Source: Burkholderiaceae bacterium (lineage in GTDB: Bacteria; Pseudomonadota; Gammaproteobacteria; Burkholderiales; Burkholderiaceae). Taken from it: a stretch of DNA of 23,793 bases. Both the position numbers and the translations under genes were made by a program. How positions within the stretch are numbered: the first letter of the stretch is position 1; every line of letters begins with the position of its first letter. The stretch is taken from positions 1 to 23,793 of the forward strand of contig CANBYN010000004.1 in NCBI GenBank assembly GCA_947373615.1, in the 5' to 3' direction. The notes under the pieces are model-generated. The model ran no database searches and was not told the origin of the DNA. It saw only the letters and a list, made by a program, of their open reading frames with translations. Shown here piece by piece: positions 15,031 through 22,385 of this stretch.

Positions 15031-16530
15031 ATGCAAGCATTCGACCTATACGCCATCCTGCCGGAACTCGTTTTACTCGTAGCGACTTGTCTATTACTTG
15101 TCGCCAGTGTTTATGTCCGTGAAAAAGTTCCATCAACTCCTGGTATTGAGCAAGATATCTTTCATACGCCGCGTGGAGTTGGTTTTGTTTATTTCTTTAC
15201 CATTATTCTGCTGGTCTATTTAATCGCTGCTTTTATCGGACGCATGGGAGATGTATCGCTAGTGGCTATGAATGGCTTATTCCAGTCAGATCCATTAGCA
15301 AACTTACTCAAGGCTTGTTCTTGTGGCGCTGTCTTGGTGAGCTTAATTTATTCCAAACAATATTTGACGGATCGCGCATTGTTCCGTCCAGACTTTATTG
15401 TTCTCGCATTACTTGCTTTACTTGGTCAATTTGTATTAATTTCTGGTGCAAATCTCTTAACTCTGTACCTCGGTTTGGAATTAATGGCATTGCCAACCTA
15501 TGCATTAGTTGCAATGCGACACAACAGCGAGAAGAGTGTCGAAGCGGGGATAAAGTATTTCATCCTCGGGGCTTTAGCTTCTGGATTCTTGCTCTACGGC
15601 ATGTCTATGCTTTATGGCGTTACTGGCTCCTTAGATCTAATTGAGATTTTCAAGACGGTTGCTGATCCACGTGTCAATCATTTGGTAATGGCTTTTGGTC
15701 TAGTATTTATTGTTGCTGGATTAGCCTTTAAGTTGGGTGTTGTGCCTTTTCATATGTGGGTACCTGACGTTTACCAAGGCGCACCGACCGCAGTCACTTT
15801 GATGATTGCTGCTGCTCCTAAATTAGCTGCCTTTGCGTTGCTATTCCGTTTATTGGTAAATACTTTATTGCCACTGATGGGCGACTGGCAGCCAATGTTG
15901 GTATTACTTGCATTGTTATCATTAATCGTTGGAAACGTTACGGCAATTGCTCAAACAAATGTTAAACGTATGTTGGCATATTCAGCGATTGCGCAAATGG
16001 GCTTTGTTCTGCTGGGTATGTTGTCAGTGTTTGATGATCATGCATTTAGCGCTTCCATGTTCTATGCAATCACCTATGTGTTGACCACATTAGGCACTTT
16101 CGGTTTACTAATGGCACTTTCTCGCAAAGGCTATGACTGCGAAACTTTAGACGGCCTTAAAGGATTGAATAAGAAGCACCCATGGTTTGCCTTTATTGGT
16201 CTCGTAATGATGTTTTCTTTGGCCGGCATTCCTCCCACAGTTGGCTTTGCAGCAAAATTGGGTGTATTAGAGGCTTTGGTGGATGCGGAGCATACCTTTT
16301 TGGCGATTATTGCGGTGATGGCTTCTTTGATCGGCGCTTTTTATTATTTGCGCGTAGTCAAAGTCATGTATTTTGATGAACCTGAACATGAGATCACAGT
16401 ATCTGGATCTGGATTCGCTAAAGGCATTTTGGGTTTAAACGGCATCCTGGTTTTAGTAATCGGAATGGTTCCCGCGGGGCTAATGAGTCTATGTTTGGAT
16501 GCAATGCGTCGCACCTTATTAGGCTCTTAA
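15031..16530 (+). CDS. nuoN: NADH-quinone oxidoreductase subunit N
   Basis: Third antiporter-like pump subunit, adjoining NuoK, ND2 family. The 499-aa product contains Glu150 (LYLGLELMALPTYALVAM) and Lys234 (AFKLGVVPFHMWVPDVYQGAPT), and the VKRMLAYSAIAQMGF signature; about 14 helices are expected. It is the last gene of the operon and is followed 16 bp later by a strong terminator hairpin. Confidence 0.98.
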   Translation: MQAFDLYAILPELVLLVATCLLLVASVYVREKVPSTPGIEQDIFHTPRGVGFVYFFTIILLVYLIAAFIGRMGDVSLVAMNGLFQSDPLANLLKACSCGAVLVSLIYSKQYLTDRALFRPDFIVLALLALLGQFVLISGANLLTLYLGLELMALPTYALVAMRHNSEKSVEAGIKYFILGALASGFLLYGMSMLYGVTGSLDLIEIFKTVADPRVNHLVMAFGLVFIVAGLAFKLGVVPFHMWVPDVYQGAPTAVTLMIAAAPKLAAFALLFRLLVNTLLPLMGDWQPMLVLLALLSLIVGNVTAIAQTNVKRMLAYSAIAQMGFVLLGMLSVFDDHAFSASMFYAITYVLTTLGTFGLLMALSRKGYDCETLDGLKGLNKKHPWFAFIGLVMMFSLAGIPPTVGFAAKLGVLEALVDAEHTFLAIIAVMASLIGAFYYLRVVKVMYFDEPEHEITVSGSGFAKGILGLNGILVLVIGMVPAGLMSLCLDAMRRTLLGS

Positions 16531-16546
16531 AAATTCTGCTTACTTA

Positions 16547-16581
16547 AATAATGGCTCCCTTGTGGAGCCATTATTGTTTTT
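16547..16581 (+). terminator. Rho-independent terminator of the nuo operon
   Basis: AATAATGGCTCC (16547-16558) and GGAGCCATTATT (16564-16575) form a perfect 12-bp stem with a 5-nt loop, followed by GTTTTT. It lies 16 bp after nuoN. The upper half of the stem is GC-rich. It should end the nuo transcript and isolate the Nudix gene. Confidence 0.93.
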
Positions 16582-16646
16582 AAAAACACCAATGACATCT
16601 ATTTTTTGTATGATTGGATGGTACTCATTCGTTTAAGGCTTTCCTA

Positions 16647-17246
16647 ATGACTGAAAAATCATTCCAAGACTTGCCCGCTGGTGATCAACATCTTCAAGAA
16701 GATCGCATCTCGGGTGAAGATATCTACGATGGTATTTTCTTGAATATGAAGCGAGATAAAGTTTCATTACCTGATGGCGGGGAGGCAATCCGCGAATATT
16801 TAACCCATCCAGGTGCAGTTGCAATTCTGGCAATCTTGGGAGATGGTAGGATTCTATTAGAGCGTCAATACCGCTATCCCATTGCAAGGACGTGTATTGA
16901 GATTCCAGCAGGAAAATTAGATCCAAAGGAGGATCACTTGGTTTGCGCACGGCGCGAACTTGAAGAGGAAACCGGTTACACCGCTAAAAAATGGAGTTAC
17001 ATTCGTCGTATTCACCCAGTGATCTCGTATTCAACGGAATTTATTGATATTTATTTAGCAGAGGATTTAATCCCCGGCAAGAGCCATCTAGATGAGGAAG
17101 AATTTCTAGATGTATTTGCTGCGCCGTTAGAGCAACTGATAGCTTGGGTAGAGGAGGGTGCGATTACAGACGTTAAAACAACGATTTCTGCATATTGGCT
17201 TGAACGCTACCGCCGTGGTTTAGTTAAACCAACACCGATTCCCTAA
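16647..17246 (+). CDS. Nudix hydrolase, ADP-ribose pyrophosphatase family
   Basis: Predicted cytoplasmic ADP-sugar pyrophosphatase that would split ADP-ribose to AMP and ribose 5-phosphate. The Nudix box is complete at residues 89-111: Gly89, Glu95, Arg103-Glu104 and Glu107-Glu108, Gly110, with Mg ligands in RELEEETG. Upstream residues REYLTHPGAVAILAI and QYRYPIARTCIEIPAGK are typical of the ADP-ribose-specific NudF-like group. The ATG at 16647 (199 aa) is preferred over an in-frame TTG at 16614 because AAGG at 16635-16638 is spaced 8 bp from it. A -10-like TATGAT at 16609-16614 may serve it, though no good -35 is seen. Being next to nuo invites a link to NAD turnover, but that is only inference. 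Confidence 0.9.
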   Translation: MTEKSFQDLPAGDQHLQEDRISGEDIYDGIFLNMKRDKVSLPDGGEAIREYLTHPGAVAILAILGDGRILLERQYRYPIARTCIEIPAGKLDPKEDHLVCARRELEEETGYTAKKWSYIRRIHPVISYSTEFIDIYLAEDLIPGKSHLDEEEFLDVFAAPLEQLIAWVEEGAITDVKTTISAYWLERYRRGLVKPTPIP

Positions 17247-17310
17247 GAAAACCCAATCCCTATTAAAATGGACATATTGAATTTAATATCTTAGCCCCAA
17301 TATATAGTGT

Positions 17311-17817
17311 ATGAAAGTTTATAACCTAGCTTGTCCTTTAGATCATCGCTTTGAGGGATGGTTTGCGTCTGAGCAAGATTATCTTGCCCAGCAAGACAAG
17401 GGTATCCTAGCCTGCCCGTTATGCGATAGCGCTGAAATTACTCGCATGCCTTCAGCACCGCATATTGCAAAATCTGGGTCAAGTAAAGACATTCCATCTT
17501 CCACTGAGTTAACTATTTCCAAAGGCCAAGCTGGTAATTTAAGTGGTGAGGTAGTGGCTTTAACGGGCGGTGACCATTCTCACTTGGAAGCACAAGTTCA
17601 GGCAGCTTTTTTAAAGGGAATGCGTGATTTAATGTCCCGCTCTGAGGATGTAGGAAATACATTTGCTGAAGAAGCTAGAAGGATCCATTACAAGGAGTCG
17701 CCTGAGCGAAGTATCCGTGGTCAAACTACTCTTGATGAAGCCGAAGCTTTGCGTGATGAGGGAATCGAAGTTATGGCAGTGCCTTTGATGCCCTCACTTA
17801 AAAATACTTTGCAGTAA
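17311..17817 (+). CDS. DUF1178 family protein, zinc-ribbon-like N-terminus
   Basis: Conserved protein of unknown function, 168 aa, cytoplasmic by appearance (no signal or membrane helix). The N-terminus has Cys8 and His12 (LACPLDHRFEGWF) and Cys35-x2-Cys38 (ACPLCDS), a set that could bind zinc. A Ser/Gly/Thr-rich linker (about 50-90) follows. The C-terminal part is helical and charged (MRDLMSRSEDVGNTFAEEA, then RRIHYKESPERSIRGQTT), which is the DUF1178 signature as I recall it. No Shine-Dalgarno precedes the ATG; the region is AT-rich (TATATAGTGT directly abuts the start). It lies 64 bp after the Nudix gene and could share its transcript. The role cannot be assigned. Confidence 0.85.
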   Translation: MKVYNLACPLDHRFEGWFASEQDYLAQQDKGILACPLCDSAEITRMPSAPHIAKSGSSKDIPSSTELTISKGQAGNLSGEVVALTGGDHSHLEAQVQAAFLKGMRDLMSRSEDVGNTFAEEARRIHYKESPERSIRGQTTLDEAEALRDEGIEVMAVPLMPSLKNTLQ

Positions 17818-17843
17818 TGATTTAATCCTAAGATCTCTCTTAC

Positions 17844-17871
17844 TTGATACATATTCTTATTGCACTAAAGT
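17844..17871 (+). promoter_or_regulatory. Candidate sigma-70 promoter for the GGDEF-EAL gene
   Basis: TTGATA (17844-17849, 5 of 6 to consensus) and TAAAGT (17866-17871, 4 of 6) are separated by 16 bp. Transcription would start about 10 bp before the ATG at 17889, a short leader for a gene without a clear Shine-Dalgarno. This is pattern matching only. Confidence 0.3.
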
Positions 17872-17888
17872 CTTTTGCCTGATCTTTT

Positions 17889-20492
17889 ATGAAAAAACTG
17901 AAACTGAGTTCAGTTGGAAGAATCATATTAGTAACTTTAATATGTATTACGCTAGTTTGGTCTTTTTATTTATATGAGCAAATTAAAAATAAAGATAATG
18001 CTCTTAGTAGGGCTAAACTCAGGACGCAATCAGAAGCTCAGATTTTCTCAGAATTTTCTATCTCCTCGATAAAACGTATAGATGAGTTGCTTTTAGATAT
18101 TCAATCGCGTTGGAATGGTGATCAACAGTCTTTTTCTGCATACATTGATTTCAAGAAAGAGCTAATTAAAGACATTGCATTTCAGGTAGCGGTGATTGAT
18201 AAACAAGGTTTATTGACTTACTCAAATTTAGCGACCACGCCATTAAAGGTCGATCTCTCTTCTCGAGAACACTTCAAGATTCATAGCGATAACCCAACGC
18301 AGAACCAACTTTTTATAAGCCGACCTTTGGTAGGAAAAGTTTCGGGAAAATGGTCAATTCAGTTTACTAGGCCTATTTTTCGAGACGGCAAATTTGCGGG
18401 TGTAATTGTTATTTCAATCGACCCCTCATATTTTGGATTTTTTGGGAAAAGTTTGGCGAGTGAGAAAGATACAGTGCTTGCTATTTTTCGTGATACTGGT
18501 GAGCGGATGGCAAGATTTCCAGTGGTTGAATCAAGCTATGGACAGATTTTAAAAGATTTACCATCGCTCAAGCCAGGAGCAACTCTTATAGGAAATTTTG
18601 AATTTACCTCGTCTTTTGATGGGGTTGACCGGATATACGGATATTCAAGGGATCCCAATTATGGGTTAACTTTTATAGCGGGTGAGAGCAAAAGTTTAAT
18701 TCTTGCTCCTGTAGCAGAGCTGGCTAAAAATATGCTCCTTTTTTGTAGTTTTGCCACCGTATTAATTTGTATTTTCTCTTACCTTTTTTATAAGGCCTCC
18801 CTACAGAGGCAGCAAAGCTTAGAAGCCATTCAACTTGCTTCATTAGTATATAAAAATAGTAGTGAAGCAATGGCAGTTACAGATTCATTAGGGTCTGTCA
18901 TCAACATTAATCCTGCCTTTACTGAATTAACTTTTTACACACTTAAAGATGTCCTTGGGAAAAATCTTAAGATCTTAAAGTCTGGAGAATATGACGATGA
19001 ATTTTGGCAATCATTTTGGAGTGAGCTAAATTCCACAGGAAAGTGGCGTGGTGAATTGAGAAATCGTCGAAAAAATGGCGGTCTCTTTTATAGTGAGTTA
19101 ACAATTGACACCATTTCAATGGCTGATTCTAATAAAACCTATAGAGTGGCTTTATTTCGTGATGTTACTGAAATGAAGAGAAATGCCAGGAAGATTTGGC
19201 AACAGGCCAATTATGATTTATTAACAGGACTTCCAAACCGTCATTTTTTCCTGGATAAGTTATATAAAGAGTTAAAACACTCGCGGCAAGATCAATTATT
19301 GACGGCTTTGTTGTTTATCGATCTCGATCATTTTAAAGAAATTAATGACAATCTTGGTCATGCAGAGGGAGATACTCTTTTAAAGATAGCTGCTAATCGA
19401 CTGCTTGGCTGTGTTCGTGAATTTGATGTTGTAGCCCGTATGGGGGGTGATGAATTTACTATTATCTTGAGGCAGATTCGAGACTTGGAGGATATTGAAA
19501 AAATTGCGCAGAAAATTATAGAGAGCCTTGGTCAGCCCTTTGTCCTAAGTGGTGCGCAGCATTATGTGACTCCCAGCATCGGGATTGCAGTTTCGCCAGA
19601 TGATACTAAAGATCCTGAAGCCCTCATTAAATACGCGGATCAGGCTATGTATGTTTCCAAGAATACAGGGCGAAATACCTTTACATTTTTTGCAAGTTCA
19701 ATGCAACAGTTTAAACATGAACGGATGCGATTAACCAACGACTTCCGAAATGCCATAGAGCATAATGAATTCCAAGTTTATTATCAGCCGATATTTGATC
19801 TTCAGACTGGCAGAATATCTAAAGCTGAAGCATTGGTAAGGTGGGTCCATCCTGATAGAGGCATTATCCTTCCTGATGAATTTATTGGCGTTGCTGAAGA
19901 GTTAGGGTTGGTTGAAAAAATAAGCTCAATTGTTCTCTCGGAAGTGCTTTTGAGGCTTAAAGAGTGGGAATTTATCCTGCCTCCTAATTTTCAAATTTGC
20001 ATTAATCGCTCAGCCAGTGAATTTAAGATAAAGAATTCTCCTGCCAAAGAATGGGCGGATGGCCTGATTCAGCTTGGACTCAGAAAAAATAGTTTGGTTT
20101 TAGAGATAACTGAAGGCGCATTGATGGATCATGATGCCGATGTCATGAGTTTACTTACTGAGTTCAGCGATGCAGAGATTCCAATTGCCCTTGATGATTT
20201 TGGGACTGGATATTCATCCTTATCCTATTTAATGCACTTCCCAGTTGACTTTCTTAAGATTGATAAATCATTTATCCATAATTTAACTACCTCAACTGCT
20301 GACCCAGCAATATGCGAGGCAATCATCTTTATGGCTCATCGCTTAGGAATTAAGGTGATTGCGGAGGGCGTGGAAGATCAACTTCAAATTGATCTCCTTG
20401 TAGCTGCTGGATGTGATTTAGCCCAAGGATTTTATTATTCTCAGCCGTTAATTTCTCAAGAATTCTTGCACTTAATAGAAAATACACAATAA
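17889..20492 (+). CDS. Membrane-bound Cache-PAS-GGDEF-EAL cyclic-di-GMP enzyme
   Basis: Predicted bifunctional c-di-GMP synthase/phosphodiesterase of 867 aa. Order: helix 1 (about 11-29); periplasmic Cache sensor (about 40-275, with YSNLATTP and RPIFRDGKFAGVIVISIDPSY); helix 2 (about 282-302); PAS (about 312-430, VYKNSSEAMAV to RDVTEMK); GGDEF (about 440-600); EAL (about 615-865). The cyclase site is intact (GGDEF at 519-523), and the inhibitory I-site RxxD is present (Arg510-Asp513, five residues upstream). The EAL site is intact: EAL at 647-649, Asn706, Glu739, DDFGTG at 769-774, Lys790, and AEGVE at 825-829. Both activities are thus possible in sequence terms. ATA, AGA and AGG codons are frequent, unlike in nuo. 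The signal sensed is unknown. Confidence 0.95.
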   Translation: MKKLKLSSVGRIILVTLICITLVWSFYLYEQIKNKDNALSRAKLRTQSEAQIFSEFSISSIKRIDELLLDIQSRWNGDQQSFSAYIDFKKELIKDIAFQVAVIDKQGLLTYSNLATTPLKVDLSSREHFKIHSDNPTQNQLFISRPLVGKVSGKWSIQFTRPIFRDGKFAGVIVISIDPSYFGFFGKSLASEKDTVLAIFRDTGERMARFPVVESSYGQILKDLPSLKPGATLIGNFEFTSSFDGVDRIYGYSRDPNYGLTFIAGESKSLILAPVAELAKNMLLFCSFATVLICIFSYLFYKASLQRQQSLEAIQLASLVYKNSSEAMAVTDSLGSVININPAFTELTFYTLKDVLGKNLKILKSGEYDDEFWQSFWSELNSTGKWRGELRNRRKNGGLFYSELTIDTISMADSNKTYRVALFRDVTEMKRNARKIWQQANYDLLTGLPNRHFFLDKLYKELKHSRQDQLLTALLFIDLDHFKEINDNLGHAEGDTLLKIAANRLLGCVREFDVVARMGGDEFTIILRQIRDLEDIEKIAQKIIESLGQPFVLSGAQHYVTPSIGIAVSPDDTKDPEALIKYADQAMYVSKNTGRNTFTFFASSMQQFKHERMRLTNDFRNAIEHNEFQVYYQPIFDLQTGRISKAEALVRWVHPDRGIILPDEFIGVAEELGLVEKISSIVLSEVLLRLKEWEFILPPNFQICINRSASEFKIKNSPAKEWADGLIQLGLRKNSLVLEITEGALMDHDADVMSLLTEFSDAEIPIALDDFGTGYSSLSYLMHFPVDFLKIDKSFIHNLTTSTADPAICEAIIFMAHRLGIKVIAEGVEDQLQIDLLVAAGCDLAQGFYYSQPLISQEFLHLIENTQ

Positions 20493-20651
20493 ACACTAGT
20501 TTTACTGGAACTTCAATCAGTCTTATGGGGTTCGAATTCTTTTTAAACGGTAAACCTACTAGCTTGTGTCAGCCAAACCAGTGTTCATCGCACATTTACA
20601 AGAATAGGACTTAAATTCTGTAAGAACCTGATGTCTACCGAGATTTTTCGC
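20493..20651. other. Intergenic stretch with no recognised gene
   Basis: These bases after the GGDEF-EAL stop hold no convincing ORF, RNA gene or repeat. A short GGTTCGAATTC at about 20529-20539 resembles a tRNA T-loop, but its flanks do not pair. Confidence 0.6.
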
Positions 20652-20687
20652 AAAAAATACCGCCCTAGGTTTGAGCGGCGGCATTTT
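20652..20687 (-). terminator. Rho-independent terminator of mmsA, possibly bidirectional
   Basis: Read on the - strand, ATGCCGCC (20684-20677) pairs with GGCGGTAT (20664-20657) with one G-U pair and a 12-nt loop, followed by six T. It lies 14 bp after the mmsA stop. On the + strand the same stem, with AAAAT/ATTTT flanks, ends in a short T run and may also stop transcripts from the GGDEF-EAL gene. Confidence 0.8.
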
Positions 20688-20700
20688 AGATTGCGCTAAA

Positions 20701-22221
20701 TTACTTCGAGGTTGGCATTACAAACTCAGCGCCTTTAGCAATGCTCTCGGGCCAGCGTTGCATCACACTCTTTTGTTTAGTGTAAAAGCGTACTCCTTCT
20801 TTGCCATAGGCATGCATATCGCCAAAGAGGGATTTTTTCCAGCCACCAAAGCCATGCCAAGCCATCGGCACAGGAATTGGAACATTAATGCCAACCATGC
20901 CTACTTGCACTCGGCGCGCAAACTCTCGGGCGATATTGCCATCACTTGTAAAGCAGGCTACGCCATTACCAAACTCACAGGAATTGACGAGGTTTAAAGC
21001 ATCTGTAAAGTTGGCCACTCGCAGACAGGAGAGAACAGGTCCGAAGATTTCTTCTAAATAGATTTTCATATCAGGGGTCACGCCATCAAAAAGAGTGCCC
21101 CCCAAGAAGAAGCCATTTTCAGAGCCAGGTACCTTTAAGCCACGACCGTCAACCAAAAGCTTGGCGCCAGAAGCTACACCACTATCAATGTAGCTTGTAA
21201 TGCGCTCTAATGCTGCTTTAGTCACAATGGGGCCCATCTCAGCATCTAGTTCCATACCATTTTTGACTTTAAGGGTCTTGGTACGCTCAATTAGTTTAGG
21301 CATGATTTTCTCAGCCACATCACCCACTAAAACTGCTACGGAGATCGCCATACAGCGCTCGCCAGCAGAGCCATATGCCGCTCCAACTAATGCATCAATG
21401 GCTTTATCAATATCTGCATCTGGCATGATGACCATGTGGTTTTTAGCTCCGCCCAATGCCTGAGAACGCTTGCCAAAGTGAGCACAGCGCTCATAGATGT
21501 AATTGGCAATCGGGGTTGAGCCAACAAAGCTCACTGCTTTCACATCGGGGTTCTCAATTAAGGCATCTACAGCTTCTTTATCGCCTTGCACCACATTAAA
21601 GACGCCGTCAGGTAGCCCCGCTTCTTTTAAAAGTTTGGCCATGAAGAGGGATGCCGAAGGGTCGGTAGGGCTCGGTTTAAGAATAAAGGTATTGCCGCAT
21701 GCTATAGCCATTGGAAACATCCACATGGGTACCATCACAGGAAAGTTAAATGGGGTGATGCCTGCAACAACCCCTAAAGGCTGGCGCATGACCCAGTTGT
21801 CAATATCAGTGGATACTTGTTCGGTATATTCGCCCTTAAGGAGCTCTGGGATCCCGGTCGCAAACTCCACAATCTCAATTCCACGAGTCACTTCGCCTTG
21901 GGCATCGGTAAATACTTTGCCATGCTCAGCCGTAATCATGGCAGCCAATTCATCGCGATTGGCGTTCAAGAGTTCTAAGTACTTAAACAGGATACGCGCA
22001 CGTCGCAAAGGGCTAGTTTGGCTCCAGCTGACAAAAGCCTTTTGAGCAACGGTTACCGCGCCATCGACTTCAGCTTTGCTAGCTAAAGCTACGCGTCGGG
22101 CAACAGAGCCAACAGTAGGGTTGTAAACATCAGCAAAGCGTCCATCTTTAGGGTGAATTAGGCTGCCGCCAACAAAGTGGCCAACATCTGCGCTGGAATC
22201 AAAGGCTTGAGGTGCGGTCAT
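20701..22221 (-). CDS. mmsA: Methylmalonate-semialdehyde dehydrogenase (CoA-acylating)
   Basis: NAD- and CoA-dependent aldehyde dehydrogenase that converts methylmalonate semialdehyde to propionyl-CoA and malonate semialdehyde to acetyl-CoA, in valine, beta-alanine or inositol breakdown. The 506-aa protein has the ALDH oxyanion Asn159 (ITPFNFPVMVPMWMFP), the NAD-binding SFVGSTPIA (231-239), and the catalytic Cys290 in GSAGERCMA. ALGGAKNH (265-272) replaces the usual ELGGK, so the general-base Glu of hydrolytic ALDHs is missing, as expected for the CoA-acylating type. IFGPVLS near the C-terminus is typical. No mmsB or other valine-pathway gene is adjacent. It is transcribed alone on the - strand, opposite the oxidoreductase, and ends in its own terminator. 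Confidence 0.95.
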   Translation of the reverse strand: MTAPQAFDSSADVGHFVGGSLIHPKDGRFADVYNPTVGSVARRVALASKAEVDGAVTVAQKAFVSWSQTSPLRRARILFKYLELLNANRDELAAMITAEHGKVFTDAQGEVTRGIEIVEFATGIPELLKGEYTEQVSTDIDNWVMRQPLGVVAGITPFNFPVMVPMWMFPMAIACGNTFILKPSPTDPSASLFMAKLLKEAGLPDGVFNVVQGDKEAVDALIENPDVKAVSFVGSTPIANYIYERCAHFGKRSQALGGAKNHMVIMPDADIDKAIDALVGAAYGSAGERCMAISVAVLVGDVAEKIMPKLIERTKTLKVKNGMELDAEMGPIVTKAALERITSYIDSGVASGAKLLVDGRGLKVPGSENGFFLGGTLFDGVTPDMKIYLEEIFGPVLSCLRVANFTDALNLVNSCEFGNGVACFTSDGNIAREFARRVQVGMVGINVPIPVPMAWHGFGGWKKSLFGDMHAYGKEGVRFYTKQKSVMQRWPESIAKGAEFVMPTSK

Positions 22222-22269
22222 AAGGTCTTTTAGTAAGTTATTTGTATGGATTTTATTAAATGAAGCCGT

Positions 22270-22297
22270 TTGACCAGTTGGTCTGCACGTCTACACT
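22270..22297 (+). promoter_or_regulatory. Candidate promoter for the Old Yellow Enzyme gene
   Basis: TTGACC (22270-22275) and TACACT (22292-22297) have a 16-bp spacer. Transcription would begin near 22304, giving a leader of about 80 nt. The -35 overlaps a dyad at 22272-22283. Spacing and matches are fair, not strong. Confidence 0.3.
22272..22283. promoter_or_regulatory. Dyad GACCA-GT-TGGTC, possible operator
   Basis: Perfect 5-bp arms around a 2-bp centre in the divergent intergenic region, about 50 bp before the mmsA start codon and overlapping the candidate -35 of the + strand gene. The position suits a regulator acting on one or both genes; no regulator gene lies in the window. Confidence 0.3.
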
Positions 22298-22329
22298 GTC
22301 TCGTATATTCTGCTTTTTAAGTATTCTAT

Positions 22330-22346
22330 CGCTTTCAAGCGTTTTT
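22330..22346 (+). promoter_or_regulatory. Small hairpin plus T run in the leader of the flavin oxidoreductase gene
   Basis: CGCTT-TC-AAGCG (22330-22341) is followed directly by five T. It could fold as a 4-bp stem with a TTCA loop, or serve as a second dyad like that at 22272. It is too short for a confident terminator or attenuator. Confidence 0.2.
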
Positions 22347-22385
22347 GTATTTTTTAACCCTATTTTTAGCATTTTAAGGTGCCCC

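Noticed and set aside
16614..16646. TTG start adding 11 residues to the Nudix protein
   Set aside because: It has no ribosome binding site and overlaps a -10-like element; ATG at 16647 has AAGG at good spacing.
20529..20539. tRNA T-loop-like GGTTCGAATTC, possible tRNA remnant or attachment site
   Set aside because: The flanking bases do not form a T stem, no other tRNA arm is present, and there is no integrase or direct repeat nearby.
22260..22385. 42-codon hydrophobic in-frame extension of the ene-reductase, resembling a signal or membrane anchor
   Set aside because: The family starts at MSLLFSSYTL, and AAGGTG sits just before the ATG at 22386; the extension overlaps the promoter region and is a by-product of T-rich DNA.
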